This document shows, piece by piece, positions 55,374 through 64,000 of a stretch of DNA of 64,000 nt; within the stretch, counting starts at the first letter, position 1, and each line of letters begins with the position of its first letter. The stretch lies in the NCBI RefSeq assembly GCF_036924645.1, contig NZ_JAZHRX010000001.1, forward strand, positions 248,001 through 312,000, given 5' to 3'. This DNA comes from Bradyrhizobium sp. AZCC 2176. Its GTDB lineage: Bacteria; Pseudomonadota; Alphaproteobacteria; Rhizobiales; Xanthobacteraceae. Position numbers and translations under genes: made by a program. Under the pieces are notes generated by a model. That model was not told the origin of the DNA and searched no databases. It saw only the letters and a list, made by a program, of their open reading frames with translations.

Positions 55374-56534
55374 CTATTCCGCCGCTTCCGGCATGACTTC
55401 CATCTGCTCGTGAAGAATGACGCCGGAGAGCGGATCGAACTCGCCGACCCACGGCTTCTTCTCGAGTACCGACCTGGTGTGGCGGTAACCGGCGTCCCAT
55501 CGCTGCGTGATTCCGGACGGACTGAAATCGATGTCCTTGGTGTGGTCCTCGCGGCTGAGCTGCGGGGCGAGCAGCCGCACGACATGCATCCGGGTCGGGC
55601 AGCCGTAACCCGTGAGCTCCCTCACCGCCTCGCTGCTGCGCTCGGATTCCGGCAGGCGCGCCGCGAGCTGGTTGATGACATGGCGCAGCCGATGCGCCTG
55701 CTGCTGCCGCGCAATGTGGCTGGCGATACGGCTCGAATACTGCACGTCCTTGTGGCGGTTGAGCACCTCCGCCATCGTGGTCGGCTCGGTGCCCGACGGA
55801 TTCCACAGATGCACGGCGAAGATCAGCGAGTTCTTGCGCGGATTGTCGTCAAACACGGCCTCTGTCGGCGTGTTCGATAAGATACCGCCATCCCAATAAA
55901 GCTCGCCGTCGATACGTATCGCCGGGAAGGCCGGCGGCAGCGCGCCCGACGCCATGATGTGCCTGACGCCAAGTTCGCCATCGCGGCTGTCGAAATAGCG
56001 CATCTGGCTGGTGCGGACGTGGGCGGCGCCGACCGTCAGGCGTGGCGTGCACTGATTGACCAGATTGAAATCCACCAGCTCCGTCAGCGTCCGCTCCAGC
56101 GGCGAGGTCGAGTAATAGCCGGCATTGTCGGCGCCGAGCGGATAGCTGTCGCCGGCATGGGCCAGCGGGTTGGGCCGGAAGAAGCCGGGAATGCCGTTGG
56201 TCACCGTCGACCAGTAAGAGAGCTTTTCGTTGAAGCCCGGAAAGATGTCGCGAAAGCTCCAGATCGGATTCTGCTCCATCTTCTTCCAGAATTCGCGCAG
56301 GCGCGACAGCCGGTTCTGCGGCGCGTTGCCAGCGATCAGGCTGGCGTTGATGGCGCCGATCGAGGTGCCGATGATCCAGTCCGGCTCGATGCCGGCCTCA
56401 TGCAGCGCCTGGTAGACGCCGGCCTGATAGGAGCCGAGCGCGCCGCCGCCCTGCAGCACCAGCACGACCTGGCCCGGCTCGGACCTGGCCAGCGATCGCA
56501 AGTTCGAAGAACCGACATTCTGAATATCTTCCAT
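55374..56534 (-). CDS. Patatin-like phospholipase with DUF3734 tail
   Basis: 386 residues. Oxyanion loop QGGGALGSYQAGV, nucleophile Ser58 (GTSIG) and dyad Asp215 (WDGG) give an intact patatin Ser-Asp lipase. The C-terminal third (about 270-386) is a DUF3734-type extension. No signal peptide. It is 27 bp downstream of the 3-hydroxybutyrate dehydrogenase gene on the same strand, a pairing often seen in this group and consistent with a role in polyhydroxybutyrate or membrane-lipid turnover. Confidence 0.92.
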   Translation of the reverse strand: MEDIQNVGSSNLRSLARSEPGQVVLVLQGGGALGSYQAGVYQALHEAGIEPDWIIGTSIGAINASLIAGNAPQNRLSRLREFWKKMEQNPIWSFRDIFPGFNEKLSYWSTVTNGIPGFFRPNPLAHAGDSYPLGADNAGYYSTSPLERTLTELVDFNLVNQCTPRLTVGAAHVRTSQMRYFDSRDGELGVRHIMASGALPPAFPAIRIDGELYWDGGILSNTPTEAVFDDNPRKNSLIFAVHLWNPSGTEPTTMAEVLNRHKDVQYSSRIASHIARQQQAHRLRHVINQLAARLPESERSSEAVRELTGYGCPTRMHVVRLLAPQLSREDHTKDIDFSPSGITQRWDAGYRHTRSVLEKKPWVGEFDPLSGVILHEQMEVMPEAAE

Positions 56535-56561
56535 GGCACGCTCCCTCGGATGTTTTGTGGC

Positions 56562-57386
56562 CTAGTGTGAGGTCCAGCCGCCATCGACCGGCAATGCCGT
56601 GCCGGTGATCGATGCTGCTGCATCGCTGGCGAGAAAAACCGTCAGCGCACCCAATTCCTCAACGCTCGCAAAATGCTTGTTGGGCTGCTGGGCCAGCAGC
56701 ACGTCGTGAATGACTTTCTCGCGGGAAATCCCGTGCGCCTTGGCCTGGCCGTCGATCTGCGCCTCGACCAGCGGCGTATAGACGTAACCCGGACAGATCG
56801 CATTGCAGGTGATGCCGTCCTCGGCGGTCTCCAGCGCAGTCACCTTGGTCAGGCCGACGATGCCGTGCTTGGCCGCGACATAGGCCGCCTTGAACGGCGA
56901 GCCGACCAATCCGTGGGCGGAAGCGATGTTGATGATCCGCCCGAACTTGTTCTGGCGCATCGCCGGCAGCGCCAGCCGCGTGGTGTGAAACGCCGACGAC
57001 AGGTTGATCGCCAGGATCGCATTCCATTTCTCGACCGGAAACTTATCGAGCGGCGCGACGTATTGAATGCCGGCATTGTTGACCAGGATATCCAGCCGCC
57101 CGTGGCTGGCGACGGTCGCCGCGATCATCTCGGCGATCGCATCGCTGCTGGTCATGTCGGCCGCGGAATAGCTGACCTCGACGCCGAAATCGGCGGCCAA
57201 CTGGTCTTTGGTCCTGTCGATCTCGGCCGCGGCGCCAAGGCCGTTCAGCACGACCGTGGAGCCTGCTTCCGCCAGCGCGCGGGCAATCCCGAGCCCGATA
57301 CCACTGGTCGAACCCGTGACCAGTGAGACCTTGCCGGCCAGCGCTCGCGGAGCCGCGGCATCTTGCGTTTTGAGCTGGATAGTCAT
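56562..57386 (-). CDS. bdhA: 3-hydroxybutyrate dehydrogenase
   Basis: 274 residues, classical SDR. NAD motif TGSTSGIGLGIARAL, NNAGIQYVAPLDKFP, catalytic Ser and YxxxK in SAHGLVGSPFKAAYVAAKHG, and the late CPGYVYTPLVEAQI that marks D-beta-hydroxybutyrate dehydrogenases. It converts 3-hydroxybutyrate to acetoacetate. Divergent from a LysR gene, its likely regulator. Confidence 0.92.
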   Translation of the reverse strand: MTIQLKTQDAAAPRALAGKVSLVTGSTSGIGLGIARALAEAGSTVVLNGLGAAAEIDRTKDQLAADFGVEVSYSAADMTSSDAIAEMIAATVASHGRLDILVNNAGIQYVAPLDKFPVEKWNAILAINLSSAFHTTRLALPAMRQNKFGRIINIASAHGLVGSPFKAAYVAAKHGIVGLTKVTALETAEDGITCNAICPGYVYTPLVEAQIDGQAKAHGISREKVIHDVLLAQQPNKHFASVEELGALTVFLASDAAASITGTALPVDGGWTSH

Positions 57387-57570
57387 GGCCGTCCTTTCGG
57401 GTGGGATTCAGCGCCTTACGCTGACCATCTCCGCTCCACCCTGCCCGGCCGCCTTCAATTAAGGAAATGCCGTCTGGCTTCCGAAACCATACGCCGGCGC
57501 TATCGCGGTTATGTTGTCATCGGACGCCGCGATCGGGTACGTTCTCCGCACCATAGACCGAGGCACGACC

Positions 57571-58473
57571 ATGGAGATGCATCAGGTTCGCTACTTCCTC
57601 GCGGTCGCGCGTGTACTCAACTTCACACGCGCCGCCGACGAGTGTAATGTCACGCAACCGTCGCTGACGCGGGCCATCAAGCAACTGGAGGCCGAACTCG
57701 GCGGCGATCTGTTTCGCCGCGAGCGCCCTGCCGCGCAATTGACCGAACTCGGCCAGCGCATGCATCCGCTGCTCAAGCAATGCTACGAGGCAGCGACCGG
57801 CGCGCGCGAACTTGCCTCATCCTTCAAAAGCGGCGAAGTCGGCGCGCTCCGGATTGCGCTGACCCATTCCGTCGACCTGTCGCTTTTGATTCCGCATCTC
57901 GACCAGATCAAGCGGATGTTCAATCGCCTGGAGTTCCGCTTTCTGCGCGGCAACGCCCGCGAGGTCGCCGAGTTTCTTAAGAAAGGCGAAGCCGAACTTG
58001 GCATTGCCGCCGAAATCAGCGAAGAGTGGGACCGCCTCGACACCTGGCCGCTGTTCACGGAAAACTTCCAGCTTGTCGTCAACAAGAACCATCCGCTGGC
58101 GGCCCGCGAGAAAATCGACTTCGGCGATCTTCGCGCCGAGCAATTGCTGTCGCGAAACTACTGCGAACATGCGGCGCGCGTGAACACTTCGCTGCGCGAG
58201 CACGGGCTCGACGTGGATCGCAGCCATGAAATCGCGTGTGAACGCGATTTGATCGAACTCCTGGAAGCCGATATCGGCGTCGCCGTAGTGCCCGATACCG
58301 CCTCGATCCCGCCGACGCTGAAGCGTGCCAATGTCGAGGGGCTGGATGCGCGGCGGACTGTGAACCTCTATGGCGTTGCCGGGCGTGAGCGGACGGCCGT
58401 GGCGTCCGCCGTGATGCGCATGCTGCGCGGTGCCGACTGGCAGCAATTTATGCACAAGGACGGAATCGCATAA
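57571..58473 (+). CDS. LysR-family regulator
   Basis: 300 residues from ATG 57571. Helix-turn-helix QVRYFLAVARVLNFTRAADE and TQPSLTRAIKQLEAELGGDL, then a full effector domain (LRIALTHSVDLSLLIPHLDQ; LELGIAAEI-like AELGIAAEISEEWD). 184 bp separates it from the divergent bdhA, the classic LysR arrangement, so control of bdhA and the patatin gene is likely. Ligand unknown. Confidence 0.93.
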   Translation: MEMHQVRYFLAVARVLNFTRAADECNVTQPSLTRAIKQLEAELGGDLFRRERPAAQLTELGQRMHPLLKQCYEAATGARELASSFKSGEVGALRIALTHSVDLSLLIPHLDQIKRMFNRLEFRFLRGNAREVAEFLKKGEAELGIAAEISEEWDRLDTWPLFTENFQLVVNKNHPLAAREKIDFGDLRAEQLLSRNYCEHAARVNTSLREHGLDVDRSHEIACERDLIELLEADIGVAVVPDTASIPPTLKRANVEGLDARRTVNLYGVAGRERTAVASAVMRMLRGADWQQFMHKDGIA

Positions 58474-58607
58474 GAAAGATTTCCTGCACGTCGGCCTCTG
58501 CGCGCGAGGCCGGATCGAGCCTTCGGCTGATGCTCCGGAACCGTCTCCCATTTCGGGAATTTCCTTAGTTGACGCGAGACCGCCGCGGCCAACAAGGGAA
58601 ATCAGCC

Positions 58608-58934
58608 ATGCCGCAGATCCATACCGACAAGCAGCCCGTTACCCAGATCACGATCATCGAGTCAGAGCCCGAGAAGCAGGCCGAGGCATTATCCGTCATG
58701 ACCGAGCGCGCCCGCTTCATGGCGACTCAGCCGGGTTTCGTCTCCATCAGCCTGCATCGCAGTCTCGATGGCCGCCGCATCGTCAACTATGTGCAATGGC
58801 AGAATCGCGATCTGCTGCGATCGGCCCATCAATCGCCGGAATTTCGCAAACGGTGGGGTCATTTCGACGAGATAACGAGCGAGATCGATCCTCATCTGTA
58901 CGAGGTTTCTGCGATCATGGACAGCGGACGTTAA
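58608..58934 (+). CDS. Antibiotic-biosynthesis-monooxygenase (ABM) domain protein
   Basis: 108 residues from ATG 58608 (AAGGGAA upstream). A single ABM/dimeric alpha-beta barrel domain: TQPGFVSISLHRSLDGRRIV and YVQWQNRDLLRSAHQSPEF. Such small proteins act as cofactor-free monooxygenases or haem-degrading enzymes. It is 134 bp behind the LysR gene on the same strand. Confidence 0.85.
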   Translation: MPQIHTDKQPVTQITIIESEPEKQAEALSVMTERARFMATQPGFVSISLHRSLDGRRIVNYVQWQNRDLLRSAHQSPEFRKRWGHFDEITSEIDPHLYEVSAIMDSGR

Positions 58935-59237
58935 GCATCGCAGCTCGATCCATGCCCCTTTGACTCGCTCAATAAGGAACGAGCGAAGATGCTGCGGGCA
59001 TTGATGTAGAACATTGAGAAGGCTGCCGTCCGGCCCGAAAGATTCTGAAACTTCTCGGCACACCGCGGCGCCATCTTTCCGGTGACCGCTTCAAGGCAAC
59101 GGATCGGCCCAATGTGCCCGAGCGCCGCCAAACCGACGCCGGCCATGCGGCGGGCACGGACACGCAACATCCGCAAGGCCCAGACGGCGAAACGCAAGCG
59201 CGCCTCCCGCTAAGCACAGTGCGAGGTTGGCGAGGAG
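58935..59237. other. Gene-free gap
   Basis: 300 bp between convergent genes. No credible frame and no strong hairpin. Confidence 0.4.
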
Positions 59238-59957
59238 TTACCGCTCGTCGCTTGCGCTCTTCAGCGCGGCAATCAGATCGTCGATTTCCATACGCTTGCG
59301 AAAATCCGGATCGACGAAGCGCGCCTTCACCAATCCGTCGCGGCCGACTACGAAGGTCGCCGGGATCGGCAGCACCCAGCCGTCATTGCCCTGGAAGCTC
59401 GCCATATCCTGGTATGACAAGAGCCGCTGGATTTCGCTGCCGAGCCAAATCGCAAGATTGAGCGACAGCGCGTAGCCGTTGTCGAGGTCTGTCAGCACCG
59501 GAAACGGCGCTTCCGCCTCGGATTTGAACTTCTCGGCATAGGCCTGCGTCTCCGGCATGATCGCAACCGTTTGCGCGCCCAAGGCCTTAATCCGGTCCTG
59601 GGCCTGGATCACCGCCCGCACGTTCAGCCGGCAATAAGGGCACCAGTGACCGCGATAAAACATCACCGCGACCGGGCCGCGCTCGGTCAGTGATTTCAGG
59701 CTAACCAGCCGCCCGGTTTCGTCCGGCAGCAGGAACGGCGGCATCACCTCGCCCGGTCGCGGCGCGTTTTCGCCGCCGCCATTTTCATTGACGCGCGCCA
59801 CCAGCCGGTCGACCGCCTCGCCATAGGCCGGAAAGATCTCCCGCCCCGCCGCGGCATAGGCCTCGAGTTGCTCGCGCAAGGTGCCTTCCATGTCGCGGCA
59901 CTGCAGGAACGCCAGCTTGAGGCGTTCGGCGTTCGCGGGCGATAGCGTTGTCGTCAT
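59238..59957 (-). CDS. AhpC/TSA-family peroxiredoxin-like protein
   Basis: 239 residues from ATG 59957 (CGGAG upstream; ATG 59972 also possible). Thioredoxin fold at about 65-220 with the CxxC pair Cys106/Cys109 (FYRGHWCPYCRLNV), typical of the peroxiredoxin-like AhpC/TSA group, preceded by a helical extension of about 60 residues. Likely a cytosolic thiol peroxidase or disulfide reductase. It lies in the small redox cluster with the flavin disulfide reductase at 61142. Confidence 0.9.
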   Translation of the reverse strand: MTTTLSPANAERLKLAFLQCRDMEGTLREQLEAYAAAGREIFPAYGEAVDRLVARVNENGGGENAPRPGEVMPPFLLPDETGRLVSLKSLTERGPVAVMFYRGHWCPYCRLNVRAVIQAQDRIKALGAQTVAIMPETQAYAEKFKSEAEAPFPVLTDLDNGYALSLNLAIWLGSEIQRLLSYQDMASFQGNDGWVLPIPATFVVGRDGLVKARFVDPDFRKRMEIDDLIAALKSASDER

Positions 59958-60038
59958 GGTGGGCTCCGGCATATCAGCATTATTTTCCGGTCCGGGCCGC
60001 CCCGCAAGGGCGGCCCAAACGTTTCAGCGCCCAAAGGC

Positions 60039-60323
60039 TCAGGGCAGATAGAAGTTACCGGTCGGGTCGAGCATGCCCGAGGTCGAATAGAGCTGGCCCT
60101 TGTCCATGAAGAATACAGTGTTGCTCGGCACCTTCCTGGCGTTCTTCATCATCGCATCGTGGTTCTTCGGCGTCGCTGCCATGGCCATCGCCGACATTTT
60201 GCCGGGGCCGGCATACATATAGGCCATGCCCGGATTGAATTCCCAGGGAACTTGCGAGAAGGCCGTGGTGGCAATGGCGGCAAACGCCGCGGCGGCGATC
60301 AGGGTCTTGGAAAAGGTTTTCAT
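60039..60323 (-). CDS. Small secreted hypothetical protein, Met-rich
   Basis: 94 residues from ATG 60323 (GGAGGAA upstream). Signal peptide (MKTFSKTLIAAAAFAAIATT) and a mature part with methionine-rich stretches (GMAYMYAGPGKMSAMAMA, HDAMMKNARKVPSNTVFFM). I do not know a named family with certainty. Methionine and histidine spacing could bind copper or serve as oxidant scavenger in the periplasm, which is inference. It precedes the peroxiredoxin gene on the same strand by 81 bp. Confidence 0.75.
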   Translation of the reverse strand: MKTFSKTLIAAAAFAAIATTAFSQVPWEFNPGMAYMYAGPGKMSAMAMAATPKNHDAMMKNARKVPSNTVFFMDKGQLYSTSGMLDPTGNFYLP

Positions 60324-60558
60324 GGGGATTCCTCCGGAGGATGAATGGTGACGCCCGCCAATCGGGCGCTGTCCCATCAGAGTGCCGCCTGACCTGAATG
60401 AGAAATGCCGTTGCACAATCGGTTCGATAGCTGCGACGTATCGAGAGGTGGCCAATAGCCCAGCGCTATCGACTTCAGAGCAAATGCGCATTTCATATTG
60501 GCCGGCTGAGCTTTCATCCTGTCCTCGAAGGCATGCGCCCAACGACAGGAGATTTCCG

Positions 60559-61050
60559 ATGACAGCTCAATTGACGAACCGCCTTGCAAATTTCTGTGCC
60601 TCGCTACTGCTGGCCCTGCTGATCCTTTCCGTCGTCTCCACTGCACGCGCTGACAGCGACGATGGTATCGTTCGCGTCAAGAGTGCGGTGCCGATGGCAG
60701 AAGCGATCATCCGTATCAAGGCTGACATCGCCAGTAAGGGCATCAAGTTCTTCAGCGAGATCGACCAGTCGAAGCTCGCGACCGAAGCCGGCATCAAGCT
60801 GCGTCCCTCGACCCTATTGGTGTTCGGCAATCCGCCGCTCGGGACGCAATTCATCACCTCAAACCCGAATGCCGGACTCGACTGGCCGGTCCGGCTGCTG
60901 CTGACGCAGGACGATAATGGCGATGTCTGGGCGGTGTGGACCGATTTCGGATGGATCGCCAGGCGCCACAACATCAGGGATCGCACAGCGCAGTTCGAGA
61001 TGGCGACCAAGGTGGTGGACTCGATCACGTCGACCATCACGACCAGGTAA
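60559..61050 (+). CDS. Secreted DUF302 protein
   Basis: 163 residues from ATG 60559 (CAGGAGA upstream). Signal peptide (LANFCASLLLALLILSVVSTARA) then a DUF302 domain: MAEAIIRIKADIASKGIKFF, LRPSTLLVFGNPPLGTQFI, LPVRLLLTQDD-like WPVRLLLTQDDNGDVWA. Function of DUF302 is unknown. Divergent from the Met-rich secreted protein and upstream of the flavin disulfide reductase (90 bp). Confidence 0.88.
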   Translation: MTAQLTNRLANFCASLLLALLILSVVSTARADSDDGIVRVKSAVPMAEAIIRIKADIASKGIKFFSEIDQSKLATEAGIKLRPSTLLVFGNPPLGTQFITSNPNAGLDWPVRLLLTQDDNGDVWAVWTDFGWIARRHNIRDRTAQFEMATKVVDSITSTITTR

Positions 61051-61141
61051 CGGTGCCGGCCTGCTTCCCGTAACGTCATCGGGCTGCGCCGCCGGGCGCA
61101 GCCTGATCGCATCAAGGGCTGCCAACTGAGGGGATAATTCG

Positions 61142-62503
61142 ATGGTACCGGAAAAATTCGACGTGGTCATTCTGGGTGGGGGCAACGCCGGCATCGGTGT
61201 CACCGGTCCGGTCCGGCGCGCCGGGATGTCGGTCGCGATAATCGAGGCGGACCTGCTTGGCGGCACCTGCCCGAACCGTGGCTGCACGCCGAAGAAGGTG
61301 CTGGTCGCCGCCGGCCACGCGCTGCACGAAATCGAACGCGCCCCCATCCATCACATCGCCGTCGGCAAGCCGAGGCTCGATTGGGCGGCGCTGATCGACC
61401 GCGAGAAGGCCATGATCAAGGACATCCCGGCCAACCTCGCCCGCTCGATGGCCAAGCGCAACGTGGAGGTCATCAAGGGCCATGCCGCTTTTACTGGTCC
61501 GAATAGCATCCGCGTCGGAGACCGCAGGCTTGAGGCGAATCACATCGTGATCGCGACAGGATCGAAGCCGCGGCCGCTGCCGATTCCTGGAGCCGAACTG
61601 ATGATCACTTCTGACGAGATGCTGAGCGAACGGGAACTACCCGCTTCGGTGATTTTCGTCGGCGGCGGCGTGATCGCGCTGGAATTCGGCCATGTCTATG
61701 CGCGTGCCGGCTCAAGGGTGACGATACTCGAAGCATTGCCGCAGCTATTGCCGGCCATGGACGCCGATGCGGTCGCGCGCCTGCAGGCCGAGAGCGAGCG
61801 GATCGGCATCCAGGTCAGGACCGCCGTCAGTGTCAAGCGAATCGAAACGGCAAACGGCCGCCTGCGGATCGTCTTCAGCCATGACGGCGCTGAGCACGCG
61901 GCCGAGGCCGACCATGTCGTCAACGGCGCGGGCCGCGTCGCCAATGTCGATACGCTTGATCTCGCCGCGGGCCAGGTCGAGCACGCCAATGGCCGCGTCG
62001 CGATCGACCGCCATCTGCGCTCCATTTCCAATCCCGGCGTTTATGTCTGCGGTGACGCGGTGCCAACCTCGCCGCAACTGTCGCCGATCGCGACCTATGA
62101 GGGCGATATCGTCGGCCGCAACATCGTGGAAGGCCCGAAATACACCCCGGACTACGCCAGCATGGCGACATCCGTCTACACTGTGCCGCCGCTCGCCTCG
62201 GTCGGCCTGACGGAGGCCGCCGCCAGCCAAAACGGCTTTTCCATCGACGTTCATACCAACGACATGCTCGACTGGTTCTCCGCCAAAACCTATGCCGAAA
62301 CCGTGGCGTGGTCGAAGGTGATCGTCGATCAATCGACCGACCGCATCCTCGGTGCTCATTTCGTCGGGCATGCCGGCCAGGAGCTCGTGAACATCTTCGG
62401 ACTGGCGATGCGCTTCGGCATCACGGCCGGCCAGATCCGGGAAAATGTCTACGCCTATCCGACGTTCTCCTCCGACATCAAGCACATGCTCGGCCACGGC
62501 TAG
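61142..62503 (+). CDS. FAD-dependent disulfide reductase-like protein (glutathione/mercuric reductase family)
   Basis: 453 residues. FAD motif ILGGGNAGIGVTGPVRRAG, redox pair Cys43/Cys48 (GGTCPNRGCTPKK), NAD(P) motif FVGGGVIALEFGHVYARAG, and the dimer interface domain. The C-terminal active-site stretch is NVYAYPTFSSDIKHML: Tyr and Asp replace the His and Glu of the HPTxxE motif of glutathione and lipoamide reductases, so the physiological disulfide is probably different. Possible partner: the peroxiredoxin-like protein at 59238. Confidence 0.9.
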   Translation: MVPEKFDVVILGGGNAGIGVTGPVRRAGMSVAIIEADLLGGTCPNRGCTPKKVLVAAGHALHEIERAPIHHIAVGKPRLDWAALIDREKAMIKDIPANLARSMAKRNVEVIKGHAAFTGPNSIRVGDRRLEANHIVIATGSKPRPLPIPGAELMITSDEMLSERELPASVIFVGGGVIALEFGHVYARAGSRVTILEALPQLLPAMDADAVARLQAESERIGIQVRTAVSVKRIETANGRLRIVFSHDGAEHAAEADHVVNGAGRVANVDTLDLAAGQVEHANGRVAIDRHLRSISNPGVYVCGDAVPTSPQLSPIATYEGDIVGRNIVEGPKYTPDYASMATSVYTVPPLASVGLTEAAASQNGFSIDVHTNDMLDWFSAKTYAETVAWSKVIVDQSTDRILGAHFVGHAGQELVNIFGLAMRFGITAGQIRENVYAYPTFSSDIKHMLGHG

Positions 62504-62601
62504 CCGCATAGCGCCGCGCTATGGATTCAAAAGCCAACCGGCATTTCCTCTCGTGCGCGATTTACCTGATGGTGGTGACGTCAGAAACAGAGGAGCACAA
62601 C

Positions 62602-63093
62602 ATGTCCACATCCAACGTCGCGTCACGCACAATCTGGCAAGGCCTCGCACTCGCCGGACTGATCGCAGGTTCGGTTGCGACCGCCTCGACTGCCATTGCA
62701 GGCGAATGCCCCGCCGGCAAGATGCAGCCAAATGTCCGCCCAATGGTCGACACCAAGCCGGTCGGCGTTACCGATGTTACGCTTGGCGCGATCAACCTCG
62801 AGAAACAGCCGGCCAATATCAGGGATCGCGAGCTGCGCTTCCGCAAGCTAACGATCGAGCCCGGCGGCATCGTGCCCTGGCACAGCCATGACGACCGTCC
62901 CGCGTTGATCTATGTCCAACAGGGCGAGATCGTCGAATATGCCAGCAACTGCGCCGATCCGATCCTGCACAAGGCAGGCGAGATCAGGCCGGAAGTCGCC
63001 GGCACTTCGCACTGGTGGAAGAACCTCGGCAAGGAAACCGTCATTCTCTATGTCGGCGATGTCCGCAAGGATCCGCACGACCACAACATGTAA
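62602..63093 (+). CDS. Secreted cupin-domain protein
   Basis: 163 residues from ATG 62602 (GAGGAG upstream). Signal peptide (GLALAGLIAGSVATASTAIA) and one cupin barrel: LTIEPGGIVPWHSHDDRPAL with metal-binding His pair and the second motif GTSHWWKNLGKETVILYVGD. Likely a periplasmic metal-dependent enzyme or binding protein; substrate unknown. Followed by a strong terminator hairpin. Confidence 0.9.
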   Translation: MSTSNVASRTIWQGLALAGLIAGSVATASTAIAGECPAGKMQPNVRPMVDTKPVGVTDVTLGAINLEKQPANIRDRELRFRKLTIEPGGIVPWHSHDDRPALIYVQQGEIVEYASNCADPILHKAGEIRPEVAGTSHWWKNLGKETVILYVGDVRKDPHDHNM

Positions 63094-63129
63094 CGAGCGG
63101 TGACGAGCGCCATCCGACGTTCGTTGCCG

Positions 63130-63190
63130 GATGTGACGGCCTGGGATCCCGCGTGTCGCCCCACACGCCCGGCCGTCACATCCTTCTTTC
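63130..63190 (+). terminator. Strong hairpin terminator between cupin and MFS genes
   Basis: Perfect 13-bp arms GGATGTGACGGCC (63130-63142) and GGCCGTCACATCC (63172-63184), with an inner hairpin GCGTGT/ACACGC (63152-63169), followed by TTCTTTC. It should end the 60.5-63.1 kb transcript. Confidence 0.75.
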
Positions 63191-63212
63191 AAGCGTAACA
63201 TCGAGAAGCGCC

Positions 63213-64000
63213 ATGACCGGCATTTCCGCGCACATGAAATCGGAAGCGATGGAAATGCAGGGTCATTCGTCCGGCGTGGTGCTGCGGTCCCTCGTCATCG
63301 GCCTCACGGCATTCCTGACCGTGGTCGATCTGTTCGCTACGCAGGCGATCCTTCCGTCTCTGGCCCGGCACTACAACGTAACCCCCGCCGCGATGGGCTT
63401 TGCGGTCAATGCGAGTACCATGGGCATGGCAGTCGCGGGGCTCGTGGTCGGCTTCCTGAGCCCGCATATCGACCGCCGGCTCGGCATCCTCGTCAGTCTG
63501 GTCCTGCTCGCGATCCCTACCGCACTGCTGGCCGGCGCACCCGACCTCACCGTGTTCACGGTCCTTCGTGTCGCGCAGGGCCTCTGCATGGCGTCGGCCT
63601 TTGCGCTGACGCTGGCCTATCTCGGCGAGCAATGCAATCAGATGGATGCGGGCGGCGCTTTCGCCGCGTATATCACAGGCAACGTCGCCAGCAATCTGAT
63701 CGGGCGGCTGGTGTCGGCCGCCGTCGTCGATACGCTCGGGCTGGCCTCGAACTTCTATTTCTTCGCACTGCTCAATCTCGCCGGCGCGGTGCTGGTCTAT
63801 TTCACCATCCGGCGCGTCAAGCCGATGCACGCGATGCCGACGGCGCAGTCGCCGTTCGCGGCGACGGTCGAGCATTGGCGCAACCCGGCGCTGCGCTCGG
63901 CCTTCGCCATCGGCTTCTGCATCCTGTTTGCGTTTATCGGCACCTTCACCTTCGTGAATTTTGTGCTGGTGCGCCCGCCGCTGTCGCTCGGGCGGATGGA
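63213..64000 (+). CDS. MFS transporter, 5' part (runs off window)
   Basis: Open from ATG 63213 to the window end, 262 codons. Major facilitator N-terminal half: helix 1 VIGLTAFLTVVDLFATQAIL, then ITxxY-like spacing, GFAVNASTMGMAVAGLVVGF, the motif A loop SPHIDRRLG, and helix 4-5 VLRVAQGLCMASAFALTLAYLGEQ. Resembles the YnfM/arabinose-efflux-type exporters. A short His/Met-bearing N-terminus precedes helix 1. Substrate unknown. Confidence 0.9.
   Translation, partial: MTGISAHMKSEAMEMQGHSSGVVLRSLVIGLTAFLTVVDLFATQAILPSLARHYNVTPAAMGFAVNASTMGMAVAGLVVGFLSPHIDRRLGILVSLVLLAIPTALLAGAPDLTVFTVLRVAQGLCMASAFALTLAYLGEQCNQMDAGGAFAAYITGNVASNLIGRLVSAAVVDTLGLASNFYFFALLNLAGAVLVYFTIRRVKPMHAMPTAQSPFAATVEHWRNPALRSAFAIGFCILFAFIGTFTFVNFVLVRPPLSLGRM

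Overview
The window looks like a chromosomal segment of a Bradyrhizobium-type alphaproteobacterium (Nitrobacteraceae). The grounds are high GC, the gene content (amide/urea uptake, assimilatory nitrate reduction with a globin, TRAP and peptide transporters, a DUF3551 secreted protein, 3-hydroxybutyrate metabolism), and several intergenic palindromic repeats of the kind common in Bradyrhizobium and Rhodopseudomonas. The genus call is inference from family knowledge; no database was searched. I see no rRNA, tRNA, CRISPR, phage or complete insertion sequence.

Layout. 1-10.6 kb is a mosaic of single genes: a cut LysR regulator, a Tat-exported cytokinin-dehydrogenase-like flavoprotein, a membrane-anchored DJ-1/PfpI protein, a frameshifted zinc alcohol dehydrogenase, the 3' stump of an autotransporter, an EamA exporter, an aldo/keto reductase, a short LysR protein, a VOC/RidA pair and an OpgC-type acyltransferase whose C-terminus has captured the tail of another protein family. 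10.7-14.2 kb holds a convergent response regulator/MASE1 hybrid kinase pair. 14.7-27.0 kb is the most coherent block. A minus-strand run, urtA-urtB-urtC-urtD-urtE-fmdA-fmdB-amiE, should import urea or short amides and hydrolyse the amides to ammonium. It faces a plus-strand pair made of a 1123-residue hybrid histidine kinase, whose sensor part is a whole NCS1-type permease followed by a cysteine cluster, and a LuxR-type response regulator overlapping it. The 170-bp divergent gap carries two short palindromes.

27.2-34.7 kb is the nitrate assimilation set on the minus strand: nrtA, nrtB, nrtD-type ATPase, a single-domain globin, a NirB-like flavoprotein and NasA, with possible leader control upstream of nrtA. 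35-42 kb has an intradiol dioxygenase, a beta-lactamase-fold hydrolase, an HWE-family kinase and a TRAP (DctPQM) transporter. 42.9-53.8 kb has an XRE regulator, an enoyl-CoA hydratase, and a minus-strand catabolic set: CoA-transferase, five peptide-type ABC genes, a zinc alcohol dehydrogenase and an isopropylmalate-dehydrogenase-family enzyme. 53.9-64 kb has a glycogen synthase, a patatin/3-hydroxybutyrate dehydrogenase pair with divergent LysR, and a cluster of small redox and secreted proteins ending in an MFS transporter cut by the window edge.

The best candidate for an under-described system is the transporter-like histidine kinase plus response regulator facing the amide uptake and hydrolysis operon (14.7-27.0 kb): a kinase that may sense substrate through a permease fold and a metal-binding Cys module.
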